Positions 1 to 8,513 of a DNA stretch of 64,000 bases are shown one piece after another (within the stretch, counting starts at the first letter, position 1; every line of letters starts with the position of its first letter). A model generated the notes under the pieces. The model was not told the DNA's origin, ran no database searches, and saw only the letters and a list, made by a program, of their open reading frames with translations. A program made the translations under genes and the position numbers. The stretch spans positions 1 to 64,000 of the forward strand of contig NZ_RCUV01000003.1 in assembly GCF_003667545.1 (NCBI RefSeq). Reading direction: 5' to 3'. The stretch is from Mycetocola manganoxydans (GTDB lineage Bacteria; Actinomycetota; Actinomycetes; Actinomycetales; Microbacteriaceae).

Positions 1-336
1 GCGCTCACCACGGTTGTACGACGGACGCTCGTTCCGGTCCGGACGGTTCTCACCGCGGTTGTACGCGGGGCGGTCGGAGCTGCGTGCGGCAGGAGCGTCA
101 TAGCGCTCGTTGCGTGGCGCGCGCTGTTCGCGCGGCTCGTCCGAGTGACGGCGGGCGGCACGCTCGTCGGCGTTCCAGCGCGCCTTCTTGGGGGCGTCAC
201 CCTCGACGGGGCGGTACCCGCGGTGTCCGGCGCTGCGGCTGCCCGGAGCTCCTGCGGGTCCACCACTCTTGCGGGCGTAGCCGGGATCGAAGTTCTTGGC
301 GGGGCGTCCGCCAACTGGCTTGTTGTTTTTAGGCAT
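1..336 (-). CDS. N-terminus of basic low-complexity protein, probably DEAD-box RNA helicase (partial)
   Basis: The reading frame starts at an ATG (334-336) with GGAAAG six bases upstream and runs off the left edge after 112 codons without a stop. The visible part is very basic and Gly/Pro/Arg rich, begins MPKNNKPVGGRPAKNF, has a stretch HRGYRP followed by KKARWNADERAARR, and ends in two copies of a YNRGE-type repeat. From memory, this kind of disordered N-terminus precedes the helicase core of DEAD/DEAH-box RNA helicases in Microbacteriaceae. The core itself lies outside the window, so the assignment is an inference. Another RNA-binding protein with an RG-rich tail is possible. Confidence 0.55.
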   Translation of the reverse strand, partial: MPKNNKPVGGRPAKNFDPGYARKSGGPAGAPGSRSAGHRGYRPVEGDAPKKARWNADERAARRHSDEPREQRAPRNERYDAPAARSSDRPAYNRGENRPDRNERPSYNRGER

Positions 337-718
337 AGTACTTTCCGGGTTTTAGATATGCATGAATCGCAAGCGCGCGCAGAAAAACCGCGGCATTCTT
401 ATACCCGAGCAGTCGATGGCCGGGACCGTTTCACATCGTGTGAATACGTACGCGTTATCGCGACGTACAACCGGCCCACCAGACTTACAAACCCTTCCGC
501 GGTACATTCCGCGGTGTCCAGAGCCGACCCGGCAATATTACCCGAGTTCGACCGTCCTGTCACGTGAAGAACCCAAATAGACCCGAAAGATCACATATTC
601 GCGGCGAATCCCCAGAATCGGGGCCATCAGCGGTATCCTTCAGTTACACCCGCCTAACCCGGCGGCGAACCCGAGTCCCGGGCTCGGGACGACGTACTGA
701 ACAAATGGAGGTGGAGCT
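337..718. other. 382-bp intergenic region with palindrome and direct repeat
   Basis: I see no credible gene here. The region separates the leftward helicase-like gene from the rightward glsB-like gene. It holds a perfect palindrome TTCACA-TCG-TGTGAA at 430-444 and a 9-bp direct repeat TTCCGCGGT at 495-503 and 507-515. Both could be regulatory sites. The last bases carry the ribosome binding site of the next gene. Confidence 0.5.
707..716 (+). promoter_or_regulatory. Ribosome binding site that fixes a TTG start
   Basis: GGAGGTGGAG lies just upstream of a TTG codon at 719. The strong Shine-Dalgarno match is the reason for taking TTG as the start of the GlsB-like gene; no ATG or GTG lies at a suitable distance. 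Confidence 0.75.
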
Positions 719-988
719 TTGAGCTTCCTCGCGTTTCTTCTACTCGGTCTGATCGCTGGTGCGATCGCCAAGGCCATCCTTCCTGGCAGGCAGGGCGGTG
801 GCTGGTTCATGACGCTGCTGCTCGGTGTCGTCGGAGCTTTGCTCGGCGGCTGGCTGGGCGGGCTACTGTTCAATGTCGACCTGCAGGAGTTCTGGAGCAT
901 CCAGACCTGGCTCGTCGCCATCGTCGGTTCCATCATCGTGCTCCTCATCTACGGACTGCTTACGCGTAACTCGCGGAAGGCCGCGTAA
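719..988 (+). CDS. GlsB/YeaQ/YmgE family stress-response membrane protein
   Basis: An 89-residue protein with three hydrophobic segments (about residues 2-20, 28-48 and 60-82) and the glycine-rich loop KAILPGRQGGGWF after the first one. This is the pattern of the transglycosylase-associated (GlsB/YeaQ/YmgE) family of small integral membrane proteins linked to general and envelope stress. The biochemical role of the family is not settled. The TTG start is supported by a strong GGAGGTGG ribosome binding site. The gene stands alone and ends just before a strong terminator. Confidence 0.88.
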   Translation: MSFLAFLLLGLIAGAIAKAILPGRQGGGWFMTLLLGVVGALLGGWLGGLLFNVDLQEFWSIQTWLVAIVGSIIVLLIYGLLTRNSRKAA

Positions 989-1003
989 CTCGCGACCTAC
1001 TCG

Positions 1004-1045
1004 ACGGATGCCTCCCCGCACACAGCGGGGAGGCATCCGTTTTCT
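1004..1045 (+). terminator. Rho-independent terminator after glsB-like gene
   Basis: A perfect 16-bp stem (1004-1019 with 1025-1040) and a 5-base ACACA loop, followed by TTTCT. The stem is built on the CGGATGCC/GGCATCCG word that is abundant in this genome. Confidence 0.88.
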
Positions 1046-1162
1046 AAGCCTTCATGTGCTGGATGTTCATGTGAATGGCCTCCGAACTCAGCCGAGATGT
1101 TGAGATCGGCAACGTGGTGCGGAAGGGTGGGACACTTCTATTCGCCAACCGGAAGGACGCAC

Positions 1163-1456
1163 ATGCTCACCCTCACCGAGAACGCAAGCACGATCGTACG
1201 AACCATCACCACCCAGACCGCCGGAGCTGAAGAGGGCGGACTGCGCATCTCCAGCCCCGCACCCGAAAGCACCGACCTCGCCGTCGCCGTCGCGCCGGCC
1301 CCCGAGCCGCAGGATGAGGTCGTCGAGGCCTCCGGTGCCCGCATCTTCCTCGAGGAGAACGCCGCAGCCCTGCTCGGCGACAAGATCCTCGACGCCGACG
1401 TTGATGAAGCCGGAGCGGTTCGCTTCGCGATCGGCGAGCAGACCGCCCAGGCGTAA
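1163..1456 (+). CDS. HesB/IscA-like Fe-S assembly family protein lacking cysteines
   Basis: A 97-residue acidic protein beginning MLTLTENASTIVRTIT, with GLRIS and GARIFLEENAAALLGDKILDADV further on. The layout resembles the HesB/IscA (A-type carrier) fold, and related actinobacterial proteins are usually labelled HesB. The three cysteines that bind iron-sulfur clusters in true A-type carriers are absent, since the protein has no cysteine. A cluster-carrier role is therefore doubtful. The ATG at 1163 is preferred over an in-frame ATG 66 bases upstream because AAGGAC lies just before it and the family motif starts there. It is monocistronic, with a hairpin after the stop. Confidence 0.7.
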   Translation: MLTLTENASTIVRTITTQTAGAEEGGLRISSPAPESTDLAVAVAPAPEPQDEVVEASGARIFLEENAAALLGDKILDADVDEAGAVRFAIGEQTAQA

Positions 1457-1473
1457 GCCAGCAGCTGCATATC

Positions 1474-1508
1474 GAGGGCGGCCCCGCGTTCAGCGTGGGG
1501 CCGCCCTC
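1474..1508 (+). terminator. Hairpin terminator after HesB-like gene
   Basis: A 15-bp GC-rich stem with one G-T wobble (1474-1488 with 1494-1508) and a TTCAG loop. No clear T-run follows, so termination is likely but less certain than at 1004-1045. Confidence 0.65.
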
Positions 1509-1623
1509 GTGCGTGCGGCCAGCACTTTCGGACAGCACCGCGCCCACATGTCGTCCGCTGGTCTGACACCGGCGATACCTGCGGTGGACTCTCCAGAACT
1601 CCCGCATCTCTAGCGTCGAAGAC

Positions 1624-2466
1624 ATGGACTTGATCTCCGACGCCATCCTGCAGACAGTCGCCTCCCCCTGGATCTACGCGATCGTCTTCGCCGTCGTCGT
1701 GATCGACGGGTTCTTCCCGCCCGTGCCCAGCGAGACCGTGGTCGTCGCGGCAGCGGCACTGGGCGTGTCCACCGGCGCACCGAACCCCTGGCTGATCGTC
1801 GCGGTCGCTGCCGTCGGAGCGGCCATCGGTGACAACATCGCGTTCGCGCTTGGCCGATCGATCGGTACCCGGCGGTTCGCGTGGATGCGGCATCCCCGCA
1901 CCGTGCGCGCCTTCGACTGGGCGGCTCGTGGCATCCGGCGCCGGCCTGCCGCACTCATCCTGACCGCTCGGTACATCCCGGTCGGCCGGATCGCCGTGAA
2001 CATGACCGCGGGGGCCGTTGGGTTTCCCCACCGCCGGTTCTGGCCGCTCACACTAATCGCAGGGGCCACCTGGGCCGTGTACTCCGTACTCATCGGCGTC
2101 CTGGCCGGTCACTGGGTGAAGGACCAGCCGCTCCTCGGCGCCGCCATCGGCGTGGTACTCGCCATCGTGCTCGGGATCCTCGTCGACCGCGTGATGATGC
2201 GGATATCCCGCAGACGAGAAGAACGCGCCACTCAGGACCGGCCGCTGATCCGACGGGACAACTCGGACGCCGCTGCCGAGACATCCCCCGCGAGCCCGGA
2301 CGGCTCATGGCCGGAGGGGAAGGTCACGGCGATGGCAGCGGCCGGCCAGCCGACGTGGTCGGTGACGGCAGCGGCGACGGATGCCATCCCTTCCGTCACT
2401 TCTCCATCCTCCGTCGCGATCCCGCCCGCGCCGACGGCATCGAGCAGTGACCGCAACTCGCGATAG
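1624..2466 (+). CDS. DedA family membrane protein with long C-terminal tail
   Basis: A 280-residue polytopic membrane protein. It has the DedA/SNARE-associated signature: FFPPVPSETVVVAAAALG near residues 31-48, GAAIGDNIAFALGRSIG, and the second-half motif ARYIPVGRIAVNMTAG. Family members are lipid scramblases/flippases or half-transporters and usually have about 200-220 residues. Here the conserved part ends near residue 203; the remaining ~77 residues are Ala/Ser/Pro rich and are encoded opposite the 3' end of the iclR gene. The transcript looks leaderless: TAGCGT (1611-1616) lies seven bases before the ATG. Confidence 0.85.
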   Translation: MDLISDAILQTVASPWIYAIVFAVVVIDGFFPPVPSETVVVAAAALGVSTGAPNPWLIVAVAAVGAAIGDNIAFALGRSIGTRRFAWMRHPRTVRAFDWAARGIRRRPAALILTARYIPVGRIAVNMTAGAVGFPHRRFWPLTLIAGATWAVYSVLIGVLAGHWVKDQPLLGAAIGVVLAIVLGILVDRVMMRISRRREERATQDRPLIRRDNSDAAAETSPASPDGSWPEGKVTAMAAAGQPTWSVTAAATDAIPSVTSPSSVAIPPAPTASSSDRNSR

Positions 2467-2987
2467 CGGCTGGGGCCGACCCCTGTGCGGTCGACGAAGG
2501 CGGCGGCATCCGGGAACAGTGCCCGGACCTGCTGCCTCGGGAGCCGCGCGAGCATTGCCCGGCCGGACGCCGTGAGGTGCGCTGGAAGCCGGACTCCGAC
2601 GTCGGTGACGAGGTGGGGCCTTCGCGGAGCGCGCTCCTCGACGAGGTAGAGCACGTCGCGTCCGTGGAGCACCGCGAGGTGGGCGCTTTCACCAACCCGG
2701 TCGACGAGCTCGGCGAGCAACGGATGGCCGAGCCGGCTCAGCGGCTGCTGCCGTGCGAAGCCGCCGGAGAGCTCGAACGCGGCGACACCGAGCCCGTACC
2801 GGCGTGCTTCGGGCAGGTGGACGACGAACCCGCGCTCCTGAAGCACAGCGAGCAAGTGATAGACCGTTGACCGCGGCAGCTCGAGCGCCGCGGCGATGGA
2901 CGCCGCCGCGACCGGACCCCGCTGGGTTGCGAGGTGGCTGAGAATGCGCAGCGTGGCATCCGCAGCCGGTACCTTCGAGTCGGTCAT
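2232..2987 (-). CDS. IclR family transcriptional regulator, likely hut regulator
   Basis: A 251-residue protein. It has an N-terminal winged helix (ADATLRILSHLATQRG, then LPRSTVYHLLAVLQERGFV) and a C-terminal IclR effector domain (LYLVEERAP, RLPAHLTASGRAMLARL, and GIATEDGEVTEGMASVAAAV). IclR proteins bind small aromatic or organic acids and act as repressors or activators. It is divergent from hutH with an 83-base gap, so control of histidine utilisation, with urocanate or a related compound as ligand, is the simplest inference. Its 3' end overlaps the tail of the convergent DedA gene by 235 bases. Confidence 0.88.
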   Translation of the reverse strand: MTDSKVPAADATLRILSHLATQRGPVAAASIAAALELPRSTVYHLLAVLQERGFVVHLPEARRYGLGVAAFELSGGFARQQPLSRLGHPLLAELVDRVGESAHLAVLHGRDVLYLVEERAPRRPHLVTDVGVRLPAHLTASGRAMLARLPRQQVRALFPDAAAFVDRTGVGPSRYRELRSLLDAVGAGGIATEDGEVTEGMASVAAAVTDHVGWPAAAIAVTFPSGHEPSGLAGDVSAAASELSRRISGRS

Positions 2988-3005
2988 GGACGCCCCTATC
3001 GTCTG

Positions 3006-3019
3006 GGATTCCGGACTCC
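3006..3019. promoter_or_regulatory. Candidate IclR operator between iclR and hutH
   Basis: GGATTCC followed directly by GGACTCC forms both a tandem repeat and a near-palindrome (one mismatched pair) in the 83-base divergent region. Size and place suit an IclR-type site, but no binding data are implied. Confidence 0.4.
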
Positions 3020-3070
3020 TCCGAGCATACGGCTGTTGCCGCGTGCCCGACGGGCTGGTCGACTCGAATC

Positions 3071-4642
3071 ATGCTCAGCACCACAGATTCCGCCGCAACC
3101 TCGACGCGCTCCGTCACCATCGGAGTCGGCGGCGTCTCGTTCGACGAGATCGTCGCCGTCGCCCGCGGCGGAGCGCGCGTCGAGCTCGATTCGGCCGCGC
3201 TCGACGGCGTCAGCGCCACCCGCCGGATCATCGACGACCTCGCCGCCGACCCGAAGCCGCACTACGGAATCTCGACCGGTTTCGGCGCACTCGCGACGAC
3301 ATACATCGACGCCGACCGGAGGGCACAACTGCAGCAAAGCCTCATCCGCTCCCACGCGGCAGGCTCTGGCGCCGAAGTGGAACGGGAAGTCGTGCGCGCG
3401 CTCATGCTCCTTCGCCTCTCGACCCTGATGACCGGACGCACCGGAGTCCGCCCGACGACCGCCGAGGCTTACGCCGCGATGCTCAATGCGGGCATCACCC
3501 CGGTCGTACGCGAATACGGCTCGCTCGGCTGCTCGGGCGACCTCGCGCCCCTCGCCTCCTGTGCCCTGGCCATCATGGGCGAGGGTGACGTCCGCGACGC
3601 GGCGGGCGCTCTGGTTCCCTCAGTTGTCGCCCTCCGCGCCGCCGGCCTGGCACCCGTGCAACTCGCCGAGAAGGAGGGGCTGGCCCTCATCAACGGCACC
3701 GACGGGATGCTCGGCATGCTGGTGCTCGCCCTCGCCGATCTGCGGATGCTGCTCACGACCGCCGACATCGCCGCAGCGATGAGCGTGGAGGCACTCCTCG
3801 GAACGGATGCCGTCTTCGCGGCGGACCTGCACGCGTTGCGACCCCAGCTGGGGCAGTCGCTGTCGGCGGCCAACCTCCGATCGCTCCTCGACGGTTCCGC
3901 GATCACCGCCTCCCACGCCGGACCGGAATGCACGACGGTCCAGGACGCGTACTCGCTGCGCTGCAGCCCGCAAGTGCACGGAGCCGCTCGTGACACCGCC
4001 GACCACGCAGCCACCATCGCGAGCCGCGAACTGGCGAGCGCCGTCGACAACCCGGTGGTGACCGTCGACGGACGGGTCGAGTCGAACGGGAACTTCCATG
4101 GCGCCCCGATCGGGTATGTGCTCGATTTTCTTGCGATTGCCGTTGCCGATATCGCGTCAATGTCCGAGCGTCGCACCGACCGGCACCTCGACGTCGCGCG
4201 CAACAAGGGCCTGCCGCCGTTTCTCGCCCACGAAGCCGGTGTCGACTCCGGGCTGATGATCGCCCAGTACACCGCAGCGGGCATCGTGTCCGAGCTCAAG
4301 CGGCTCGCGGCCCCGGCCTCCGTCGACTCGATCCCGTCATCAGCGATGCAGGAGGATCACGTCTCGATGGGTTGGGCCGCCGCCCGGAAACTGCGGCGCT
4401 CGATCGACGGGCTCGCCCGCGTCCTCGCCATCGAGGCGATGACGGCGGCACGTTCGCTCGACCTGCGTGCTCCGCTCACGCCTGCGCCTGCGACCGCCGC
4501 TGTGCGGGACGCCATCCGCACGGTCGCTGCCGGACCCGGCCCCGACCGCCACCTCTCCCCCGAGATCGAGGCCGTGTACGACCTCGTCCGCACCGGATCG
4601 ATAGCGGATGCCGCGGCATCCGTCACGAAAGGACTCGCATGA
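3071..4642 (+). CDS. hutH: Histidine ammonia-lyase
   Basis: A 523-residue enzyme that deaminates L-histidine to trans-urocanate, the first step of histidine degradation. It shows the MIO-lyase signature: YGISTGFG at residues 65-72 with the catalytic Tyr65, then [13 protein letters not shown], in which Cys154-Ser155-Gly156 would cyclise to the MIO electrophile (Ala-Ser-Gly in many enzymes). [10 protein letters not shown] and the C-terminal helices are also present. Length is normal for the family. hutH is the first gene of a tightly packed hutH-hutU-hutI operon and overlaps hutU by four bases (ATGA). No strong ribosome binding site is visible before the ATG. Confidence 0.96.
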   Translation: MLSTTDSAATSTRSVTIGVGGVSFDEIVAVARGGARVELDSAALDGVSATRRIIDDLAADPKPHYGISTGFGALATTYIDADRRAQLQQSLIRSHAAGSGAEVEREVVRALMLLRLSTLMTGRTGVRPTTAEAYAAMLNAGITPVVREYGSLGCSGDLAPLASCALAIMGEGDVRDAAGALVPSVVALRAAGLAPVQLAEKEGLALINGTDGMLGMLVLALADLRMLLTTADIAAAMSVEALLGTDAVFAADLHALRPQLGQSLSAANLRSLLDGSAITASHAGPECTTVQDAYSLRCSPQVHGAARDTADHAATIASRELASAVDNPVVTVDGRVESNGNFHGAPIGYVLDFLAIAVADIASMSERRTDRHLDVARNKGLPPFLAHEAGVDSGLMIAQYTAAGIVSELKRLAAPASVDSIPSSAMQEDHVSMGWAAARKLRRSIDGLARVLAIEAMTAARSLDLRAPLTPAPATAAVRDAIRTVAAGPGPDRHLSPEIEAVYDLVRTGSIADAAASVTKGLA

Positions 4643-6297
4643 GCACGCCCCGCCCCGTCCGCGCTGCCCGCGGTAACACCCTCTCGGCGAAGAGCTGGCA
4701 GACCGAGGGCCCGCTCCGGATGCTCATGAACAATCTCGACCCGGACGTCGCCGAACGCCCCGACGACCTCGTCGTCTACGGCGGTACCGGGAAGGCGGCG
4801 CGCGACTGGGCCGCATTCGACGCGATCGTGCGCACCCTCGAGTCGCTCGAGTCCGACGAAACGCTCCTGGTGCAGTCGGGCAAGCCGGTCGGGGTCTTCC
4901 GCACCCATGAGTGGGCACCGCGCGTACTCATCGCGAATTCCAATCTCGTCGGCGATTGGGCCACCTGGCCGGAGTTCCGTCGGCTGGAGTCGCTCGGGCT
5001 GACCATGTACGGGCAGATGACCGCAGGATCGTGGATCTACATCGGAACGCAGGGAATCCTGCAGGGCACCTATGAGACCTTCGCCGCCGTCGCCGCCAAG
5101 CGGTTCGGCGGTTCCCTCGCCGGCACCCTCACCCTGACCGGCGGCGCTGGTGGCATGGGCGGCGCCCAGCCCCTCGCCGTCACGATGAACGACGGCGTCG
5201 TGCTTCTCGTCGACGTCGACGTCACCCGGTTGCAGCGCCGCGTCGACCACGGCTACCTCGATGAACTCGCCCCATCGCTCGACACCGCTGTCGAGCGTGC
5301 ACTAGCGGCGAAGGCATCCAGGACCCCGCTGTCGATCGGCGTGGTCGGCAATGCAGCGACGGTGTTTCCCGAGCTGCTCGACCGCGGCGTGCCGATCGAC
5401 GTCGTGACCGACCAGACGAGCGCTCACGACCCGCTCTCATACCTGCCCGAGGGTGTCTCGGTCGAAGCGTGGCACGCTCTCGCCGCAGAGGATCCGGCCG
5501 CATTCACCGAGCGTGCCCGGGCGTCGATGGCGAAACACGTCTCCGCGATGGTCGGATTCCAGGACGCCGGAGCCGAGGTCTTCGACTACGGCAACTCGAT
5601 CCGCGCGGAGGCACGGCTCGGTGGATGCGAGCGGGCGTTCGACTTTCCCGGGTTCGTGCCCGCGTACATCCGTCCCCTCTTCGCGGAAGGCAAGGGCCCG
5701 TTCCGCTGGGCGGCGCTCTCGGGCGACCCCGCCGATATCGCCGCGACTGACAGGGCAGTGCTCGACCTCTTCCCAGACGACGAACACCTGCACCGCTGGA
5801 TCACGAAGGCGCAGGAAAAGGTGCAGTTCGAAGGGCTGCCGGCCCGCATCTGCTGGCTCGGCTATCAGGAACGGCACCTCGCCGGGCTCAGATTCAACGA
5901 GATGGTGGCGTCGGGCGAGCTCTCGGCACCGGTCGTGATCGGCAGGGACCACCTCGACTCCGGGTCCGTCGCCTCGCCCTATCGGGAGACCGAGGGAATG
6001 GCAGACGGCTCGGATGCGATCGGCGACTGGCCGCTTCTCAACGCTTTGCTCAACACGGCATCCGGGGCGACCTGGGTCTCGATCCACCACGGCGGGGGCG
6101 TGGGCATCGGCCGGTCGATCCATGCCGGACAGGTGATCGTCGCCGACGGCACCCCGCTTGCCGCGGAAAAGATCGCGCGGGTACTCGTCAACGACCCAGG
6201 CACAGGGGTCATGAGACACGTCGATGCGGGATACGACCGAGCGGCAGAGGTCGCGCGCGAACGCGGGCTGAGGGTGCCCATGCTGGAGTCGGAATGA
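4639..6297 (+). CDS. hutU: Urocanate hydratase
   Basis: A 552-residue urocanase that converts urocanate to 4-imidazolone-5-propanoate with tightly bound NAD+. The NAD-binding glycine cluster [13 protein letters not shown], the active-site region [18 protein letters not shown] and the C-terminal [15 protein letters not shown] are all present. The start is the ATG at 4639, in the ATGA overlap with the hutH stop, which points to translational coupling; the frame stays open further upstream but only antisense-like sequence lies there. The 3' end overlaps hutI by four bases. Confidence 0.97.
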   Translation: MSTPRPVRAARGNTLSAKSWQTEGPLRMLMNNLDPDVAERPDDLVVYGGTGKAARDWAAFDAIVRTLESLESDETLLVQSGKPVGVFRTHEWAPRVLIANSNLVGDWATWPEFRRLESLGLTMYGQMTAGSWIYIGTQGILQGTYETFAAVAAKRFGGSLAGTLTLTGGAGGMGGAQPLAVTMNDGVVLLVDVDVTRLQRRVDHGYLDELAPSLDTAVERALAAKASRTPLSIGVVGNAATVFPELLDRGVPIDVVTDQTSAHDPLSYLPEGVSVEAWHALAAEDPAAFTERARASMAKHVSAMVGFQDAGAEVFDYGNSIRAEARLGGCERAFDFPGFVPAYIRPLFAEGKGPFRWAALSGDPADIAATDRAVLDLFPDDEHLHRWITKAQEKVQFEGLPARICWLGYQERHLAGLRFNEMVASGELSAPVVIGRDHLDSGSVASPYRETEGMADGSDAIGDWPLLNALLNTASGATWVSIHHGGGVGIGRSIHAGQVIVADGTPLAAEKIARVLVNDPGTGVMRHVDAGYDRAAEVARERGLRVPMLESE

Positions 6298-7460
6298 GTG
6301 AGCTCCTCACCGGCATCGGGCAGCTCGTCACGAACGATCCCGATCGAGGCGGCACCCTCGGCACGATTTCCGACGCCGCCCTGGTGATCGAGAAAGACCG
6401 CATCGCCTGGGTCGGGCGAGCGGTCGACGCTCCGGCAGCGGATACTCGAACGGATGCCGGGGGCGCTGCGGTCATGCCCGGTTACGTCGACAGTCATACC
6501 CACCTCGTGTTCGGCGGCGACCGCGCGGCGGAATTCGACGCTCGCATGACCGGGCAGCGGTACTCGGCCGGCGGCATCCGCAGTACCGTTTCGGCGACCC
6601 GCGCCGCGACGGACGACGAGCTTCGCGCCCGCCTGGCCGGATTCGCCACGGAACTGCACGCCCAGGGAACCACGACCGTCGAGATCAAGAGCGGGTACGG
6701 GCTCAGCGTCGCCGACGAGGAGCGGCTCGTCCGGCTCGCCGCAGAGGTCACGTCCGAGGTCACCTTGCTCGGGGCGCACGTGGTCGCCCCGGAGTTCGCA
6801 GGCCGGGCAGACGACTACGTCGACCTCGTCACCGGTGCCATGCTCGACGCGTGCGCGCCACACTCCCGCTGGATCGATGTGTTCTGTGAGACCGGGGCGT
6901 TCACGGTGGAACAGTCCCGCCGTGTGCTCGAGGCCGGAGCCGCTCGGGGGCTCGGCGTGCGCGTGCACGCCAACCAGCTGGGGGCGGGTGGCGGGGTGCT
7001 CCTCGCCGTGGAACTCGGCGCCGCGAGCGTCGACCATTGCACCGTGCTGAGCGAAGACGATGTGGCCGCACTCGCGGCATCCGACACCGTGTGCACGCTG
7101 CTGCCCGGCGTCGAGTTCTCGACGAAACAGCGGTATCCGGATGCCAGGCGACTGATCGACGCGGGCGTGACCGTCGCGCTCGCGAGCGACTGTAACCCCG
7201 GCTCGAGCTTCACGTCGTCGATGGCGTTCTGCATCGCGCTCGCCGTTCGCGAGATGGGGATGACGCCGGAGCAAGCGGTCTGGGCGGCGACGGCCGGTGG
7301 AGCGGCCGCACTGCAGCGGACGGATATCGGGCGGATCGGGCCGGGGGCGCGTGCGGACGTGCTGCAGCTGCGTGCCCCGTCCGTCGGGTACCTCGCCTAC
7401 CGGCCTGGTGTGCCGCTCGTCGCGCGGGTCTGGAAGGACGGAGCGCTCGTCGTCGGCTGA
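6294..7460 (+). CDS. hutI: Imidazolonepropionase
   Basis: A 388-residue amidohydrolase that hydrolyses imidazolonepropionate to N-formimino-L-glutamate. The metal-binding motif [10 protein letters not shown], the substrate-binding stretch [23 protein letters not shown], the metal histidines near [10 protein letters not shown] and HANQLG, and the late aspartate in [11 protein letters not shown] are all in place. The start overlaps the hutU stop (ATGA). It ends five bases before the stop of the convergent hutG. Confidence 0.97.
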   Translation: MSELLTGIGQLVTNDPDRGGTLGTISDAALVIEKDRIAWVGRAVDAPAADTRTDAGGAAVMPGYVDSHTHLVFGGDRAAEFDARMTGQRYSAGGIRSTVSATRAATDDELRARLAGFATELHAQGTTTVEIKSGYGLSVADEERLVRLAAEVTSEVTLLGAHVVAPEFAGRADDYVDLVTGAMLDACAPHSRWIDVFCETGAFTVEQSRRVLEAGAARGLGVRVHANQLGAGGGVLLAVELGAASVDHCTVLSEDDVAALAASDTVCTLLPGVEFSTKQRYPDARRLIDAGVTVALASDCNPGSSFTSSMAFCIALAVREMGMTPEQAVWAATAGGAAALQRTDIGRIGPGARADVLQLRAPSVGYLAYRPGVPLVARVWKDGALVVG

Positions 7461-7465
7461 TCCGC

Positions 7466-8371
7466 TCAGCGAACCGTGAGTCCCGCTGCCACCTCGAGCA
7501 CGCACAGGGCAGCAAGCCGGACGGTGCGGCCGTCGGGGGCATCGGCGAGCGCGTCCACCTCGGTGATATCGACCGAACGCACCCGGGGGTCGGCGCCGGC
7601 CGCACGGGCAGCCCACCGCAATTCGTGTGCAGCGATACCGCCGGGAACGGATGCCGGGCAGCCGGGAGCGACGGACCGGTCGCAGACGTCGACGTCGAGA
7701 TTTACATGCACCGGCCCTCCCCCCGCCCCGGCGATGTCGAGAGCTTCGGCCATCACGTCGGCCATCGGTCTGGAGTGAAGGGCGCCTCGCGGGACGACGG
7801 TGATCCCGAGGTCGCGCGCGCGCTCGGTATAGACCCGCGAGTTCGCGAAGTCGGCGATGCCGACCTGCACCACCCGCCGTCCGTCGAGGCCAGCCTCGAT
7901 CAGTCTGCGCACCGGCGAACCGTTCGAGATTCCATCCCGCAGGTCATGGTGGGCGTCAAGGGTCACCAATCCGGCGGAGCGGATCGTGTCACCCCACGCC
8001 CCGAGAGCCGCGGGAACGGTGGCGGCGTTGTCACCGCCGAGCGCGACCGTCACCCTCGATCGTGCGACAGCATCGGCCATGAATCGGCGCGCAGTCGGTT
8101 CCCCGTCCGGACCGTCGGGTTCGACCGCATCCCCGAAATCGGCGAACACGAGCTCGTCCACGTTCCGCCCGTCCGCCGTCGCGGCGAATGGGGTGAACCG
8201 GCGGAGCGCCGCGCGAACCGCGGCCGGGGTGGCGTGTGCAGAGGTGGGCGACAGCGATGTACGCCAGGTCGGGATTCCGATGAGCGCGAGATCGATCGGT
8301 CCGTCGACGTCGCGCGGCCAGTCGCCCGCGCGCGGCCAGAGCGGATCGGTCGGCAGCGCGGGAGTAACCAT
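7466..8371 (-). CDS. hutG: Formimidoylglutamase (arginase family)
   Basis: A 301-residue binuclear manganese hydrolase. It should split N-formimino-L-glutamate into glutamate and formamide, completing the pathway begun by hutHUI. Ureohydrolase motifs are GGDN, DAHHDLRDG, then SNGSPVRRL and NLDVDVCDRSVAPGCPAS. GGDN in place of GGDH or GGGH matches, from memory, the Bacillus-type HutG. No formimidoylglutamate deiminase gene is nearby, which agrees with a one-step route. The mRNA is probably leaderless: TAACGT lies six bases before the ATG on this strand. It is convergent with hutI and divergent from the transporter gene. Confidence 0.9.
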   Translation of the reverse strand: MVTPALPTDPLWPRAGDWPRDVDGPIDLALIGIPTWRTSLSPTSAHATPAAVRAALRRFTPFAATADGRNVDELVFADFGDAVEPDGPDGEPTARRFMADAVARSRVTVALGGDNAATVPAALGAWGDTIRSAGLVTLDAHHDLRDGISNGSPVRRLIEAGLDGRRVVQVGIADFANSRVYTERARDLGITVVPRGALHSRPMADVMAEALDIAGAGGGPVHVNLDVDVCDRSVAPGCPASVPGGIAAHELRWAARAAGADPRVRSVDITEVDALADAPDGRTVRLAALCVLEVAAGLTVR

Positions 8372-8513
8372 GGGGGAACGTTAGCAATCGGATGCAGCGC
8401 CGCGACAGCATCCGTTCGTCACCCGCGTCTGCGATCCCGGACGGTGAGCAGGAACCGGCCCGCCCCCGAACGCGGTCCTCGGCCCACCGCATTCGAGGCC
8501 CTAGGCTGCGGTC

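Noticed and set aside
4372-4638. Longer N-terminus for urocanate hydratase
   Set aside because: This part lies inside hutH in another frame and has the Arg/Pro-rich look of a shadow. The urocanase family begins near 4639.
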